Shown: piece by piece, positions 36,261 through 45,187 of the stretch | How the letters are laid out: each line of letters starts with the position of its first letter | Position numbering within the stretch: position 1 is the stretch's first letter | Source: Pedosphaera parvula Ellin514 | GTDB taxonomy: Bacteria > Verrucomicrobiota > Verrucomicrobiia > Limisphaerales > Pedosphaeraceae | Reading direction: 5' to 3' | Length of the DNA stretch: 64,000 nucleotides | Assembly: GCF_000172555.1 (NCBI RefSeq) | Contig: NZ_ABOX02000002.1 | Span: 124,001-188,000 of the forward strand | Program-made: the position numbers and the translations under genes | Notes under the pieces: generated by a model | The model's input: the letters and a program-made list of their open reading frames with translations, nothing else | The model's database searches: none | What the model was told of the DNA's origin: nothing

Positions 36261-37181
36261 CTATTTCAGTTTCAACAAGGCGATGACACCGCCCACAGCG
36301 ATCAGACCGCCGAGAATCGAACGGAGGGAAGGCCGCTCCTTTTCGAGGACCTGTGAAAATGGAATGGCGACGAGAGGGGTGGTGGCGATGATGGGCAGGA
36401 CCACGCCGGTGGGATTGTTTTTAAGGGCCCACTGAAAGCAGGTCACTCCGAAAGTTTGTCCAGCGAGACTGGTAATCACCACCCATGGCCAGACGCTCCG
36501 CCATTTGCTCTTATATTCCGCGGTGAAAAGAATTTTACAATTTTTGAAAACCGACTGAATGGCAGGCCACTTCGCAAACACCAGGACCGTGCTGGCGACC
36601 AGCACGCCTCCCCAAATCCGTTGAAAAGCAGCTGTAGGTCCATCGATGTTGAAGCCAGCTTCGAGAGCTGCCCCATACGCCTTTCGGCTCAATACGGCGC
36701 CGAAGCTATTGCCGACTGCGGCAAGAATACCAAAGCAAACGCCTGCCACTTTTTCTCGGCGCGTGGAATGTGCGTGGTGCAGCGGAAACAAGGCGAGCAA
36801 AATGCCCGCCAGAATCACACCTACCCAAATGAATTGTTTGGACGATAGCGTTGTTCCCAGCCAGAGCCATTCCACTGTGGCAGCGAAGGGAACTGAAAGA
36901 CATTGAATCAGAAGGACACTCAGTCGTGAGCCAATTCTTGGCAGCGCCTGGAAGTAGAGCATGTCGCCAACGCCCACACCAATAGCTCCACTCAAAATGA
37001 AGAGGGCTCCCGCCCCGCCCGAAATCGGGTGTCCAAAGAAGATTGCATAGGAAGTGAGCAGAACCGTGGCGATGGTTAATCGCCAGAAATTGGCCTCCAG
37101 CCCGCCAAACGCCTTCGCGCAGCGGCTTCCGGAGATGGCGGATAATGAAAAGAAAATGGTGGTTAAGAAAGCGGGAAACAT
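36261..37181 (-). CDS. EamA/DMT-family membrane transporter
   Basis: 306 aa from the ATG at 37181; an in-frame GTG at 37235 would add 18 residues in front of the first membrane helix. Ten hydrophobic segments in two EamA halves can be traced (FLTTIFFSLSAIS; IATVLLTSYAIFF; ALFILSGAIGVGVGDMLYF; and in the second half VVITSLAGQTFGVTCFQWAL; GVVLPIIATTPLVAIPFS; LGGLIAVGGVIALLKLK). These proteins export small metabolites such as amino acids or bases; substrate unknown here. It ends with a short Lys tail typical of the family. It lies beside two truncated genes but is itself intact. Confidence 0.9.
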   Translation of the reverse strand: MFPAFLTTIFFSLSAISGSRCAKAFGGLEANFWRLTIATVLLTSYAIFFGHPISGGAGALFILSGAIGVGVGDMLYFQALPRIGSRLSVLLIQCLSVPFAATVEWLWLGTTLSSKQFIWVGVILAGILLALFPLHHAHSTRREKVAGVCFGILAAVGNSFGAVLSRKAYGAALEAGFNIDGPTAAFQRIWGGVLVASTVLVFAKWPAIQSVFKNCKILFTAEYKSKWRSVWPWVVITSLAGQTFGVTCFQWALKNNPTGVVLPIIATTPLVAIPFSQVLEKERPSLRSILGGLIAVGGVIALLKLK

Positions 37182-37440
37182 CGGCAATGGTGGGGAAATT
37201 TCAGACAGAGATAATGGTTGAACTGCCAGCGGCACATTTGGTGTTTCGCACTTTAGGCTGTTCGATGAGGGCGATGATGCTCAACACTTTCATGGCAGTA
37301 ACATCTGAAAACAGTCCTTCTACAGCCAACCAGATATTGGCTTTCTTTCGATGAAAATTGCTGCGCAAGAGACGGTGATGGTGATAGCAGGCGTTCCGCA
37401 GAAGCGACAATCAACTTTCGAACTCAGGCCAGTGAGTTGA

Positions 37441-38634
37441 TTATTTGTCAACATCGACAACCAAGACTTTCGGCAGAACAAACGCCGCCCAGAGCAGGAC
37501 TCCGGCAATCCAGATCAGTGCGCCGTAAATGTAATGCGAGGCCAGGATCTTCGGCCAAAAATCTCCGCTGATGCGGGTGGTCATTCCAAAGAGCATCAAT
37601 CCGATTGCGACGAACAGCCAACGATTACGCCCTTGCAGTCGTGCAAGGTTGCCGCTGTGTCCAAAAACAACACGGGTGGCGACTGTGAAAGTAATGACGG
37701 CAAATCCGCCAATAAGTGTCAGATGCAAGAGAGCCACTCGATATGACGGAAAGGCTGCCACAGCGATAAAACCGGCCACGATGCCGAACAATGAGGTGCG
37801 AATGGCAAATCCGAGTGCGTTCCGGCGATCCGGGGCGCGATGGAACGGCATTTCAAGCAGCATATAGCCAAGCACAACTGCAGCCCGAATGGCATACGAG
37901 GTATGAAGCCACCCTTTTACTTCGAAAAGAAACGTGATGATAATCAACGCGCCCGTCGCGAATGCCATTCCTGATTTCTTCAACCAGGAACCTGAGGGGT
38001 TTCTTGATTCGGGAAAATCGTGAGCGCTCTGCATCCCGAAAAAGCGGGGCAGGAGAAACGGGCCGATTCCAAGAATGGGCAGCAATACAAACCCTTGAGA
38101 GGAAAGCAATCGTTGCAGGCTGGTCCACGAGGGATCGATTTCCTTGTAATTCGCCACCAGGGCAAGAATGGTGCCTGTGCCAACGCAGATCAAAGCCATT
38201 AATACGAGGACAAATCCTGGCGGAGGCAGATCTTGACGGTGTTTCATTCGCAGCAGTATTGATCCGATGAACCAGAGGAGCGTCGAGAGGAACAAGGCGT
38301 CACCAAGTGGAATTCTGGCGAGCGCATACGACAGCACCATCAGCAAGTGAGCAAGCATCATGGGAAAGACTTCCAAGGCACTCAGTGGCTTCGAAGTCAA
38401 CATGCGCGGCATGGCTGTGCCGAGAAAGCCGAAGATGAATGTACCGAACAGGCCATAAGCCATGATTCGCGCGTGTTCCAAGCCGGGATAAAAATCCGTC
38501 AGACCAGTGAAGTAAAGCGGCCAGAGCGCCACGCCAATGATGCCCGCCTGCGTTCCGACCGGGAAGAAAATCCGAAATGGCTCCCGGCTAAAAAATTTGG
38601 GTGAGAGCCGGATATTCAGTTTGTTCGTATTCAT
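37441..38634 (-). CDS. nnrS: NnrS-family haem-copper membrane protein
   Basis: 397 aa with about 12 predicted membrane helices. The start FFSREPFRIFFPVG and the conserved GFLGTAMPRML and HLTLIGGFAVITFTVATRV segments, with their His residues, are characteristic of NnrS. In proteobacteria NnrS is part of the nitric-oxide response and protects against nitrosative stress. It sits near FixI and haem-synthesis fragments, consistent with a locus for low-oxygen or nitrogen-oxide respiration. Length is that of the family; no breaks. Confidence 0.92.
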   Translation of the reverse strand: MNTNKLNIRLSPKFFSREPFRIFFPVGTQAGIIGVALWPLYFTGLTDFYPGLEHARIMAYGLFGTFIFGFLGTAMPRMLTSKPLSALEVFPMMLAHLLMVLSYALARIPLGDALFLSTLLWFIGSILLRMKHRQDLPPPGFVLVLMALICVGTGTILALVANYKEIDPSWTSLQRLLSSQGFVLLPILGIGPFLLPRFFGMQSAHDFPESRNPSGSWLKKSGMAFATGALIIITFLFEVKGWLHTSYAIRAAVVLGYMLLEMPFHRAPDRRNALGFAIRTSLFGIVAGFIAVAAFPSYRVALLHLTLIGGFAVITFTVATRVVFGHSGNLARLQGRNRWLFVAIGLMLFGMTTRISGDFWPKILASHYIYGALIWIAGVLLWAAFVLPKVLVVDVDK

Positions 38635-38927
38635 TGCGGATCAGTGAAGCCTGCTCAGGACTAAATCGAATGTAAGCGCGGCTGCTTCGATGTTCAACGC
38701 ATGGACAGATTTACTCGCGGGGTCAACAATTACTTCCTGCAACTTGGCCGGATCACAACAAATCTTGCCATCTCCATTCTGGCCGATTTGAAGCGTTCAG
38801 CAGGGCGGTTTGCAATAAATGGACTTTATTCACGAAAATCGCGACCCATCGGGTGCAAGAATTGTCCAATTTTTGACAATCATCGAGTAGGCGAATAATG
38901 GGCATCGGCCTTAATTTGGTGTCGTAA

Positions 38928-39887
38928 ATGGAAGCTAAATTATCCATGTCGCCCATCAAACATCAAACTGGCCGCGAGCAACCTGAGTCGGCCACGACGA
39001 GCGGCGGTTCATCCATGGAACCTGCGATGCCTGACAAAAAGGAAAAGCGGTTTCAAACGGCATTCGGCTGTTCGCGCGAAGGCCTTGGCAACCGATTTGT
39101 ATACGTTGTCATTTCGCCGCGTGCCCGCGGCCTTTCGATTGGCATTAACATGAATCCGGGAAAGGACTGCAACTTTGATTGCGCTTATTGTGAAGTAAAC
39201 CGGTGTCAGCGGAGCAGCGAGGAGTCTCTTGATGTTGACATCATGTGCGTCGAACTTCAGAAAACCCTTGAGTTGGTGCGTTCGGGAACGATTCATCAAC
39301 AATCATTGTTCCGGATCGCACCGCCGGGCCTGCTGAAACTACGGCATGTTGCCTTGAGTGGCGATGGCGAGCCGACGCTTTGTCCGAATTTTTCCAAGGC
39401 GGTTCAAACCGTTGCCCACATTCGGGCCCGGAGCGGTTCGTTTTTTAAAATGGTGCTTATCACCAACGCCAGCGGCCTGGATTCACCTGAAGTGCAGAAC
39501 GGGCTGAGATATTTTACGCGCGATGATGAGATTTGGGCCAAGCTGGATGCCGGATCGCAGGAGTATTACGAGAAAGTCAATCAGTCGAAAGTCCCGTTGG
39601 AAAAAGTGCTGGCCAACATCTTGTTCCAGGCACGGCAGAGACCGCTGATCATCCAGAGCCTCTTCCCAGCCATCAACGGCCAGGCACCGTCGCCAGTGGA
39701 AATTGCCCAATATGCGGAACGTCTCAAAGAGTTAAAAACTGCGGGCGCATGTATCCCGCTGGTTCAGATTTATTCCGCCACGCGTCCCACTCCACATTCC
39801 GAATGCGGCCATTTGCCGCTCAAAATATTGTCCGGCATCGCGCAGACCGTGAGGGAAACGGCGGGACTCAGAGCAGAAGTCTTCTGA
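38928..39887 (+). CDS. radical SAM protein
   Basis: 319 aa. The 4Fe-4S/SAM motif CxxxCxxC is present at Cys81, Cys85 and Cys88 (DCNFDCAYCEVNRC), preceded by SIGINMNPGK; LSGDGEPTL near 145 is the SAM-binding GGE-like motif. The layout resembles the small radical SAM proteins often called wyosine-synthase-like, but the reaction and substrate are unknown. The first 30-35 residues are polar and poorly conserved-looking; ATG 38928 is the first start but later Met codons (38946, 39015) could be used. No partner gene is adjacent; it is divergent from nnrS with 293 bases between. Confidence 0.88.
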   Translation: MEAKLSMSPIKHQTGREQPESATTSGGSSMEPAMPDKKEKRFQTAFGCSREGLGNRFVYVVISPRARGLSIGINMNPGKDCNFDCAYCEVNRCQRSSEESLDVDIMCVELQKTLELVRSGTIHQQSLFRIAPPGLLKLRHVALSGDGEPTLCPNFSKAVQTVAHIRARSGSFFKMVLITNASGLDSPEVQNGLRYFTRDDEIWAKLDAGSQEYYEKVNQSKVPLEKVLANILFQARQRPLIIQSLFPAINGQAPSPVEIAQYAERLKELKTAGACIPLVQIYSATRPTPHSECGHLPLKILSGIAQTVRETAGLRAEVF

Positions 39888-39936
39888 AAGCATGAATGAT
39901 TAGAAAGCAATTTGAACTAAATAAGAGATAAGCTGA

Positions 39937-39953
39937 CTAAGGAAATTCCTTAG
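39937..39953. promoter_or_regulatory. 17-bp palindrome, probable operator upstream of PocR-AraC gene
   Basis: CTAAGGAA-A-TTCCTTAG is a perfect 8+1+8 palindrome 81 bases before the ATG of the PocR-AraC regulator. Being AT-rich, without a loop or T tract, it looks more like a dimeric-protein binding site than a terminator for the preceding radical SAM gene. Confidence 0.45.
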
Positions 39954-40033
39954 CCGGTCTAGTTGCTTTTGATAAGACAGGTTTGGGGATGCTCCCAATT
40001 GTCCGGCGCTGCTGTTATCTCTAGTTTGGTGTC

Positions 40034-41014
40034 ATGCAAATGACAACGGCACAGCACGAAATCGGAACGCGGAATCCCTTTAAGCATTCCTCGTTAACGA
40101 TCGATCCTGCGGATGCAAATACTCCTGAAAACGAGGCGAAAGAGAGCAAAAGCCTGATCGGAACTCTCTCAGCCTCCAAAATTTATCAGGACTACGAGCG
40201 GGCTTTTAGCGAGACGACAGGACTGCCGGTGGCATTGCGCCCGGTCGAATCATGGCAACTGCCACAGCATGGGAAGAAGCACGAGAACCCCTTTTGTGCA
40301 ATGATGGCAGAGAAAAGTCGCAGTTGTGCTGCCTGCCTCAGGTTGCAACAGGAATTGGCCGACAAGGCCCAGTACGAAGCCCAGACGCTGACTTGTGAGT
40401 TTGGTCTTAGTGATACCGCTGTTCCGGTTCGCCTCGGAGAAAAGCTGATTGGTTTTTTGCAAACTGGCCAGGTGTTTCGCAAGAAGCCAACGAATACGCA
40501 GTTTGAGCGGACGGCCCAGTTGATTGCTGAATGGGGAGGCGAGGTGGATAAGGACCGTTTACGCCAGGCTTACTTTGATACCAAGGTGGTATCAACCAGG
40601 CAACATGAAGCCATCGTGAGTCTGCTTGAGATTTTTGCGCAGCATATCTCGTTGGTGAGCAACTGGGTTCTGGTGCAGGAACGCAATGCCGAGCCGCCGG
40701 TGATCGCGCGCGCCAAACGTTATATCGAGGACAATCAGGCTGAAGACCTGACCTTGAGTGAAGTGGCGAAGGCGGTCAATACGAGCACTTTTTACTTTTG
40801 CAAGATGTTCAAGAAGGCAACGGGACTCCACTTTACCGAGTACGTTTCCCGGGTTCGCATTGAAAAGGCGAAGAATCTTTTGCTGAATCCAAACCTGCGC
40901 GTGAGCGAAGTGGCTTTTGAAGTAGGCTTCCAGTCGCTGACGCATTTCAATCGCGTTTTCAAAAAGATCGTTGGTCAATCGCCGACGGAATATCGGGAGC
41001 AACTCGCCGTTTGA
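40034..41014 (+). CDS. PocR-domain AraC-family transcriptional regulator
   Basis: 326 aa. Residues about 45-205 are a PocR sensory domain (YERAFSETTGLPVALRP; NPFCAMMAEKSRSCAACL with the Cys cluster typical of this domain; GFLQTGQVF). Residues about 225-325 are an AraC double helix-turn-helix (LTLSEVAKAVNTSTFYFCKM; SEVAFEVGFQSLTHFNRVFKK). PocR domains bind small hydrocarbon-derived ligands in known members. It is first in a run of five signalling genes on the same strand, all closely spaced, so it may be the transcriptional output or a partner of the kinases that follow. A palindrome upstream (39937-39953) may allow autoregulation. Confidence 0.92.
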   Translation: MQMTTAQHEIGTRNPFKHSSLTIDPADANTPENEAKESKSLIGTLSASKIYQDYERAFSETTGLPVALRPVESWQLPQHGKKHENPFCAMMAEKSRSCAACLRLQQELADKAQYEAQTLTCEFGLSDTAVPVRLGEKLIGFLQTGQVFRKKPTNTQFERTAQLIAEWGGEVDKDRLRQAYFDTKVVSTRQHEAIVSLLEIFAQHISLVSNWVLVQERNAEPPVIARAKRYIEDNQAEDLTLSEVAKAVNTSTFYFCKMFKKATGLHFTEYVSRVRIEKAKNLLLNPNLRVSEVAFEVGFQSLTHFNRVFKKIVGQSPTEYREQLAV

Positions 41015-41053
41015 TCCACAAAATGGGAATTCGACTTTCCCGTTGGCACAGTT

Positions 41054-42301
41054 ATGTTTACGGCGATGGCGGACTATTCGAAATGGACGAAAGAGCAGTT
41101 AATTGAGCGCCTTAAGGCGCTGGATGCCGGAAGTGATTCCGGACCGTTGGCACCCGTCAAAGAACTCCAGGAACTTAAGGCCGCCCTTGATGCCCACTCC
41201 ATTGTGGCCATTACGGACGCACGTGGCCGGATAACGTACGCAAACGACAAGTTCTGTGAACTTTCAAAATACTCGCGGGATGAATTAATCGGTCAGGACC
41301 ATCGCATTATCAATTCCGGTTACCATCCCAGGGAATTTTTCAATCATCTGTGGACGACTATTGGCAGTGGCAACGTCTGGAAAGGCGATCTCCGGAACCG
41401 AGCCAAGGACGGCAGCATCTATTGGGTGGCCACGACAATATTTCCCTTTCTGGATGCCAACGGAAAGCCGCAGCAGTATATCGCCATTCGCACGGACATC
41501 ACCCAGCGCAAACGGGATGAAGAGCAGTTGGAGCAGCTCGCGCAAAGTCTCGCCGAGAAAAACAAGGAACTCGAAACCATTGTCTACGTTGCCTCGCATG
41601 ACCTGCGTTCACCCTTGGTGAATATTCAAGGCTTCAGCAAGGAACTGAGCGTTTCCTGTCGGCATCTGCAATCGCTGCTGGGATCAGCCAATGGATTCCA
41701 AAGCAGCCCCGAACTGCGGATGATACTGAACGAAGATATCCCCGAGGCTCTGGACTTCATTCAGGCTGGCGTGACAAAAATTGACATATTACTTTCAGGC
41801 TTTTTGCGCTTTTCGCGTCTCGGTCGGGCCGCTTTGAAAATCGAGCCGCTTGATATGAGCGGCATGCTGGCAAGCATTGCGCAGACGATGGAATTTCAAC
41901 TGAAGCAAAGCGGAGCGATTCTGCGCCTGAATCCGCTGCCCGAATGCCTGGGTGATGCGATACTGGTCAACCAGGTATTTTCAAATCTACTGGACAATGC
42001 GTTGAAATATTTGGATCCGAACAGGGCTGGGGTGATCGAAGTTTCCGGAAATGTGGAAAATGGCAGATCGAATTTTCGCGTGAAAGATAATGGCATCGGC
42101 ATTGCAGCCGAGCATCAGGCCAAAGTTTTTGAAATTTTCCATCGGCTTAATCCGAAGACAACATCAGGGGAGGGTCTCGGATTGACAATTGCTCAACGCA
42201 TCCTGGAGCGGCAGGATGGAAAGATTTGGGTGGAATCCAAACCGGACAGCGGAAGCTCTTTTTTTGTTTCCTTGCCCGCAACGGTACGGAATAAAGAATG
42301 A
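41054..42301 (+). CDS. PAS-domain sensor histidine kinase (HisKA type)
   Basis: 415 aa, no membrane segments, so cytoplasmic. A PAS domain with PAC motif lies at about 40-152 (ITDARGRITYANDKFCELS; SIYWVATTIFPFLD), followed by a coiled coil and HisKA with phospho-His182 (VYVASHDLRSPLVN) and HATPase_c with N box (NLLDNALKY), G1 (DNGIGI) and G2 (GEGLGLTIA). The PAS-HisKA order and the SHDLRSPL motif resemble bacteriophytochrome-linked kinases that pair with Rcp1-like receivers. The stop overlaps the ATG of the next gene (ATGA), which encodes just such a receiver. ATG 41054 versus ATG 41066 cannot be decided. Confidence 0.93.
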   Translation: MFTAMADYSKWTKEQLIERLKALDAGSDSGPLAPVKELQELKAALDAHSIVAITDARGRITYANDKFCELSKYSRDELIGQDHRIINSGYHPREFFNHLWTTIGSGNVWKGDLRNRAKDGSIYWVATTIFPFLDANGKPQQYIAIRTDITQRKRDEEQLEQLAQSLAEKNKELETIVYVASHDLRSPLVNIQGFSKELSVSCRHLQSLLGSANGFQSSPELRMILNEDIPEALDFIQAGVTKIDILLSGFLRFSRLGRAALKIEPLDMSGMLASIAQTMEFQLKQSGAILRLNPLPECLGDAILVNQVFSNLLDNALKYLDPNRAGVIEVSGNVENGRSNFRVKDNGIGIAAEHQAKVFEIFHRLNPKTTSGEGLGLTIAQRILERQDGKIWVESKPDSGSSFFVSLPATVRNKE

Positions 42302-42744
42302 GCATGACGAAGGAAGTGGTCATTTTGATTGCCGACGATGATTCCGGACACGCGCGGCTGATTCAGAAGAATTTGCAGCGCGCAGGACTGCACAATCCTG
42401 TGGAATGGTTCGAGAATGGGCAGGATATTCTGGATTTTCTCTTTCAACGAGGGAATCGGGTGCGAAGCAAGGATGCCTTTTATTTACTGCTGCTCGACAT
42501 TCGAATGCCCAAAGTGGATGGCATCGAAGTTTTGCGACAAATCAAAAACGACGCCGAGTTAAGAAAGATCCCTGTGCTCATGCTCACGACCACTGATGAC
42601 CCGCGCGAAGTGGAGCGATGCCATGCAATGGGTTGCAACAATTACGTGGTAAAGCCGGTGGATTATGAAAAGTTTGCCGACGCCATCAAGCAGTTGGGAA
42701 TGTTCATCTCACTGGTGCAGGTCCCGGAAATTCACTCACCCTAA
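42298..42744 (+). CDS. single-domain response regulator, Rcp1-like
   Basis: 148 aa consisting only of a receiver domain: acidic pocket DDD (13-15), phosphoacceptor Asp67 (LLLLDIRMPKVDG), conserved Thr in MLTTTDD and Lys in YVVKPVD. No output domain. It is coupled to the preceding PAS kinase and is the likely acceptor of its phosphoryl group; as with Rcp1/CheY types it may act as a phosphate shuttle or by protein binding. Six bases separate it from the next gene. Confidence 0.94.
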   Translation: MSMTKEVVILIADDDSGHARLIQKNLQRAGLHNPVEWFENGQDILDFLFQRGNRVRSKDAFYLLLLDIRMPKVDGIEVLRQIKNDAELRKIPVLMLTTTDDPREVERCHAMGCNNYVVKPVDYEKFADAIKQLGMFISLVQVPEIHSP

Positions 42745-42749
42745 TCGAC

Positions 42750-44174
42750 ATGAGCCAGGCCAAGCCAGAAACGATTCTTGTGGTGGATGACGACCTTGGT
42801 GTGCTGCGTCTGATTGAAAAATCACTTAGCCGGGAGAATCTATCGGTCGCCAAAGCCGAGTCAGGAGCAGCCGCGTTTGAATGGCTCCAGGAAAACCGGC
42901 CGGACCTGATGCTTCTCGACCTGAAGCTCGCCGACACGGTCGCCAAGGATTTTATTGCCAGGTTGTCGGTCATTAAACGACTTGGTCCATTCATCATTAT
43001 TACCGGACAAGGGGACGAACGTGCTGCGGTGGAAATGATGAAAAGTGGGGCAATGGATTATGTGGTGAAGGACGCGCAATTTTACGATCTTGTTCCAACG
43101 ATTGTTCGCAAGGCGTTGGAACAAATCGATCGGGATAAAAAACTGGCTGCGGCGGAGGAAGCCTTACGGATCAGCGAGGAAAGGTTCCGGGTTGGGTTGA
43201 AGCATTCTCCCATTAGCGTTTTCAATCAGGACACTGAATTGCGTTACACATGGTTTCACAACATGCCGTTTGCTGAACCGGGGAAGAATGTGTTCGGTAA
43301 AACGGATGAAGATTTATTTCCGCAGGCAGAGGCCGACCGGTTGGTGCAAATAAAGATGCGTGTTTTGATGACTGGCACTGGCGTGCGTCAGGAGGTTGGT
43401 TGCACTGTCAAAGACGGACAACGTGTTTACGATTTGACTGTCGAACCCGTCCGGGATGCAGAAGGCAGAATCGTTGGCATCACTGGCGCGGCAATGGATA
43501 TCACGGAACATAAACGACTTGAAAAGGAGGTTTTGCAAATCAGCGAATTGGAACAGCGGCGCATTGGCCAGGATTTGCACGATGGCATTTGCCAGCATCT
43601 TGCCGGGATTGAGATGTTGAGTGAGGTGTTGGGCCAAAAATTGACGAAGAAAGGCAAGGATCTCGAAACTCAGGCCGAAAACATCGCGGCGCAGATTCGT
43701 AACGTCATTGCGCAGACGCGTTCGCTGGCGCGCGGTCTTTCGCCCGTTGTACTGGAATCAGAAGGGTTAATGGCGGCACTCTCCGAACTTGCCGTCAACA
43801 CGGAAAAGCTTTTTTCCATCAAATGCCGATTTGAGTGTCTGGCGCCGGTTTATGTCCACGACCTGATCACGGCGACCCATCTTTTCCGAATCGCCCAGGA
43901 AGCCGTGGCCAATGCCATCAAACACGGCAAAGCAGCAGAGATTGAAATCGGCCTTGAGTCAAAGCTGGACAAAACGATTTTGGCGGTACGAGATAATGGC
44001 ATCGGTATTCCCCCAACCCCGGGCGCGAGCAGGGGGATGGGACTGCGCACCATGCATTACCGTGCCGGGATGATTGGAGCCACCTTGCTTTTCCAGCGAC
44101 AGAACAAAGGCGGCACTGCGGTGGTGTGTTTTCTTCCTGCTGGTGCAAACTCACAAAACAACCCAGGAACATGA
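42750..44174 (+). CDS. receiver-PAS-HisKA_3 hybrid sensor kinase
   Basis: 474 aa: receiver domain at 7-125 with Asp57 (LMLLDLKLAD), PAS/PAC at about 142-255 (SEERFRVGLKHSPISVFNQD; TGAAMDITEHKRLE), HisKA_3 with phospho-His277 (RRIGQDLHDGICQHLAG) and HATPase_c ending with DNGIGIPP and GMGLRTM. The N-terminal receiver lets it take input from another kinase, probably the PAS kinase two genes upstream, and the HisKA_3 part is of the NarX/DesK kind that phosphorylates NarL-type regulators, such as the one encoded next (ATGA overlap). This makes a plausible multi-step relay in one operon. Confidence 0.93.
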   Translation: MSQAKPETILVVDDDLGVLRLIEKSLSRENLSVAKAESGAAAFEWLQENRPDLMLLDLKLADTVAKDFIARLSVIKRLGPFIIITGQGDERAAVEMMKSGAMDYVVKDAQFYDLVPTIVRKALEQIDRDKKLAAAEEALRISEERFRVGLKHSPISVFNQDTELRYTWFHNMPFAEPGKNVFGKTDEDLFPQAEADRLVQIKMRVLMTGTGVRQEVGCTVKDGQRVYDLTVEPVRDAEGRIVGITGAAMDITEHKRLEKEVLQISELEQRRIGQDLHDGICQHLAGIEMLSEVLGQKLTKKGKDLETQAENIAAQIRNVIAQTRSLARGLSPVVLESEGLMAALSELAVNTEKLFSIKCRFECLAPVYVHDLITATHLFRIAQEAVANAIKHGKAAEIEIGLESKLDKTILAVRDNGIGIPPTPGASRGMGLRTMHYRAGMIGATLLFQRQNKGGTAVVCFLPAGANSQNNPGT

Positions 44175-44860
44175 ACCAGAAAAAGAAAACCAGCCCGGCA
44201 AAAGCCACAAAGATCCTTCTGGTGGACGATCATCCCATGATGCGGGAAGGGTTGCGGCAAATAATTGGCAATGAAATCGACCTGGCTGTTTGTGGCGAGG
44301 CGGAAAACGCATTTCAAGCTCTGGAACTGGTCAAAAGCGAAAAACCCGACCTGGTGCTGGCCGATATTACGCTCCCAGATAAAAACGGGTTGGAATTGCT
44401 CAAGGACCTGCAAGCTCAGCATCCAAAGTTACCCGTGCTGGTAATCTCCATGCATGATGAAGCATTGTATGCGGAGCGCGTGCTGCGGGCCGGCGGACGC
44501 GGCTACATCATGAAGCATGAAGGTGGCAAAAAAATCATGCAAGCCATCCGGCATGTCCTGAGCGGGCAGATTTTTGTCAGCGAAAAAATGTCGGCAAGGA
44601 TTTTGGAACTCTTTTCGGGGCATGGCACCCAGGCCGCCAGTTCGCCGATCGAGAATCTCACCGACCGCGAGTTCGAGGTTTTTCGACTCATTGGAGAAGG
44701 TCTAAGCACCAAAGAGATTGCTGCCAACATGCACGTCAGCGCCAAAACGGTGGAAGTCCATCGCATGAACATTAAGACCAAACTGGGACTTAAGACGGCC
44801 GCCGAGTTGATTCGCTACACAGTTCGTTGGGTTGAATCACAATCGACCAGCGGATTGTAA
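44171..44860 (+). CDS. NarL/FixJ-family response regulator
   Basis: 229 aa from the ATG at 44171, which overlaps the kinase stop (ATGA). A Lys-rich start is followed by a receiver domain with DD at 19-20 and phospho-Asp65 (LVLADITLPDKNG), Lys in YIMKHEG, and a LuxR-type HTH (LTDREFEVFRLIGEGLSTKE; VSAKTVEVHR). It is the natural output of the hybrid kinase just upstream. Longer in-frame starts upstream exist only inside the kinase gene and are not needed. Confidence 0.93.
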   Translation: MNQKKKTSPAKATKILLVDDHPMMREGLRQIIGNEIDLAVCGEAENAFQALELVKSEKPDLVLADITLPDKNGLELLKDLQAQHPKLPVLVISMHDEALYAERVLRAGGRGYIMKHEGGKKIMQAIRHVLSGQIFVSEKMSARILELFSGHGTQAASSPIENLTDREFEVFRLIGEGLSTKEIAANMHVSAKTVEVHRMNIKTKLGLKTAAELIRYTVRWVESQSTSGL

Positions 44861-45187
44861 ACGCAATGAGGCGAGTTGAAGGAGATGGCAGAGCAGCGAG
44901 GACTGGGGCGATGCTCAAATTCATATCTAAATCTGAATTTCCCTGGCAAATTCGTGCCGGATCTGCATGCCAACTTGTTTTCTCCAGACCCAGCATTTGA
45001 AGACTTCTCTCTCAGGTAGTAATCGATGCTTCGAAAGCGCATTGGCCACGACTTCAATCCTGCTCATGTGGGCGTGGATGAAATCGGCTGCTTCCTGCGC
45101 CTGGGATATATTTGACCGACAAACTTGAGCTCAGCCACGAATGATTCGACTGGTTTTTTGGTTTGAAGTGCACAAAGATGAACACAG
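44861..45187. other. intergenic region with a possible gene remnant on the minus strand
   Basis: 327 bases without an intact gene. On the minus strand one frame reads AQEAADFIHAHMSRIEVVAN and ALSKHRLLPEREVF before stopping near 44935, and a different frame just upstream reads ESFVAELKFVGQIYP. These have protein-like, helical composition and may be pieces of one lost gene (the pattern is faintly like the C-terminus of a FtsH/M41-type peptidase), but I could not confirm it. The promoter of the Ser/Thr kinase gene must also lie here. Confidence 0.3.

Noticed and set aside
38868-38882. FNR/NNR-like site TTGACAATCATCGA between nnrS and the radical SAM gene
   Set aside because: Two mismatches to TTGAT-N4-ATCAA; attractive by context but too weak to call.
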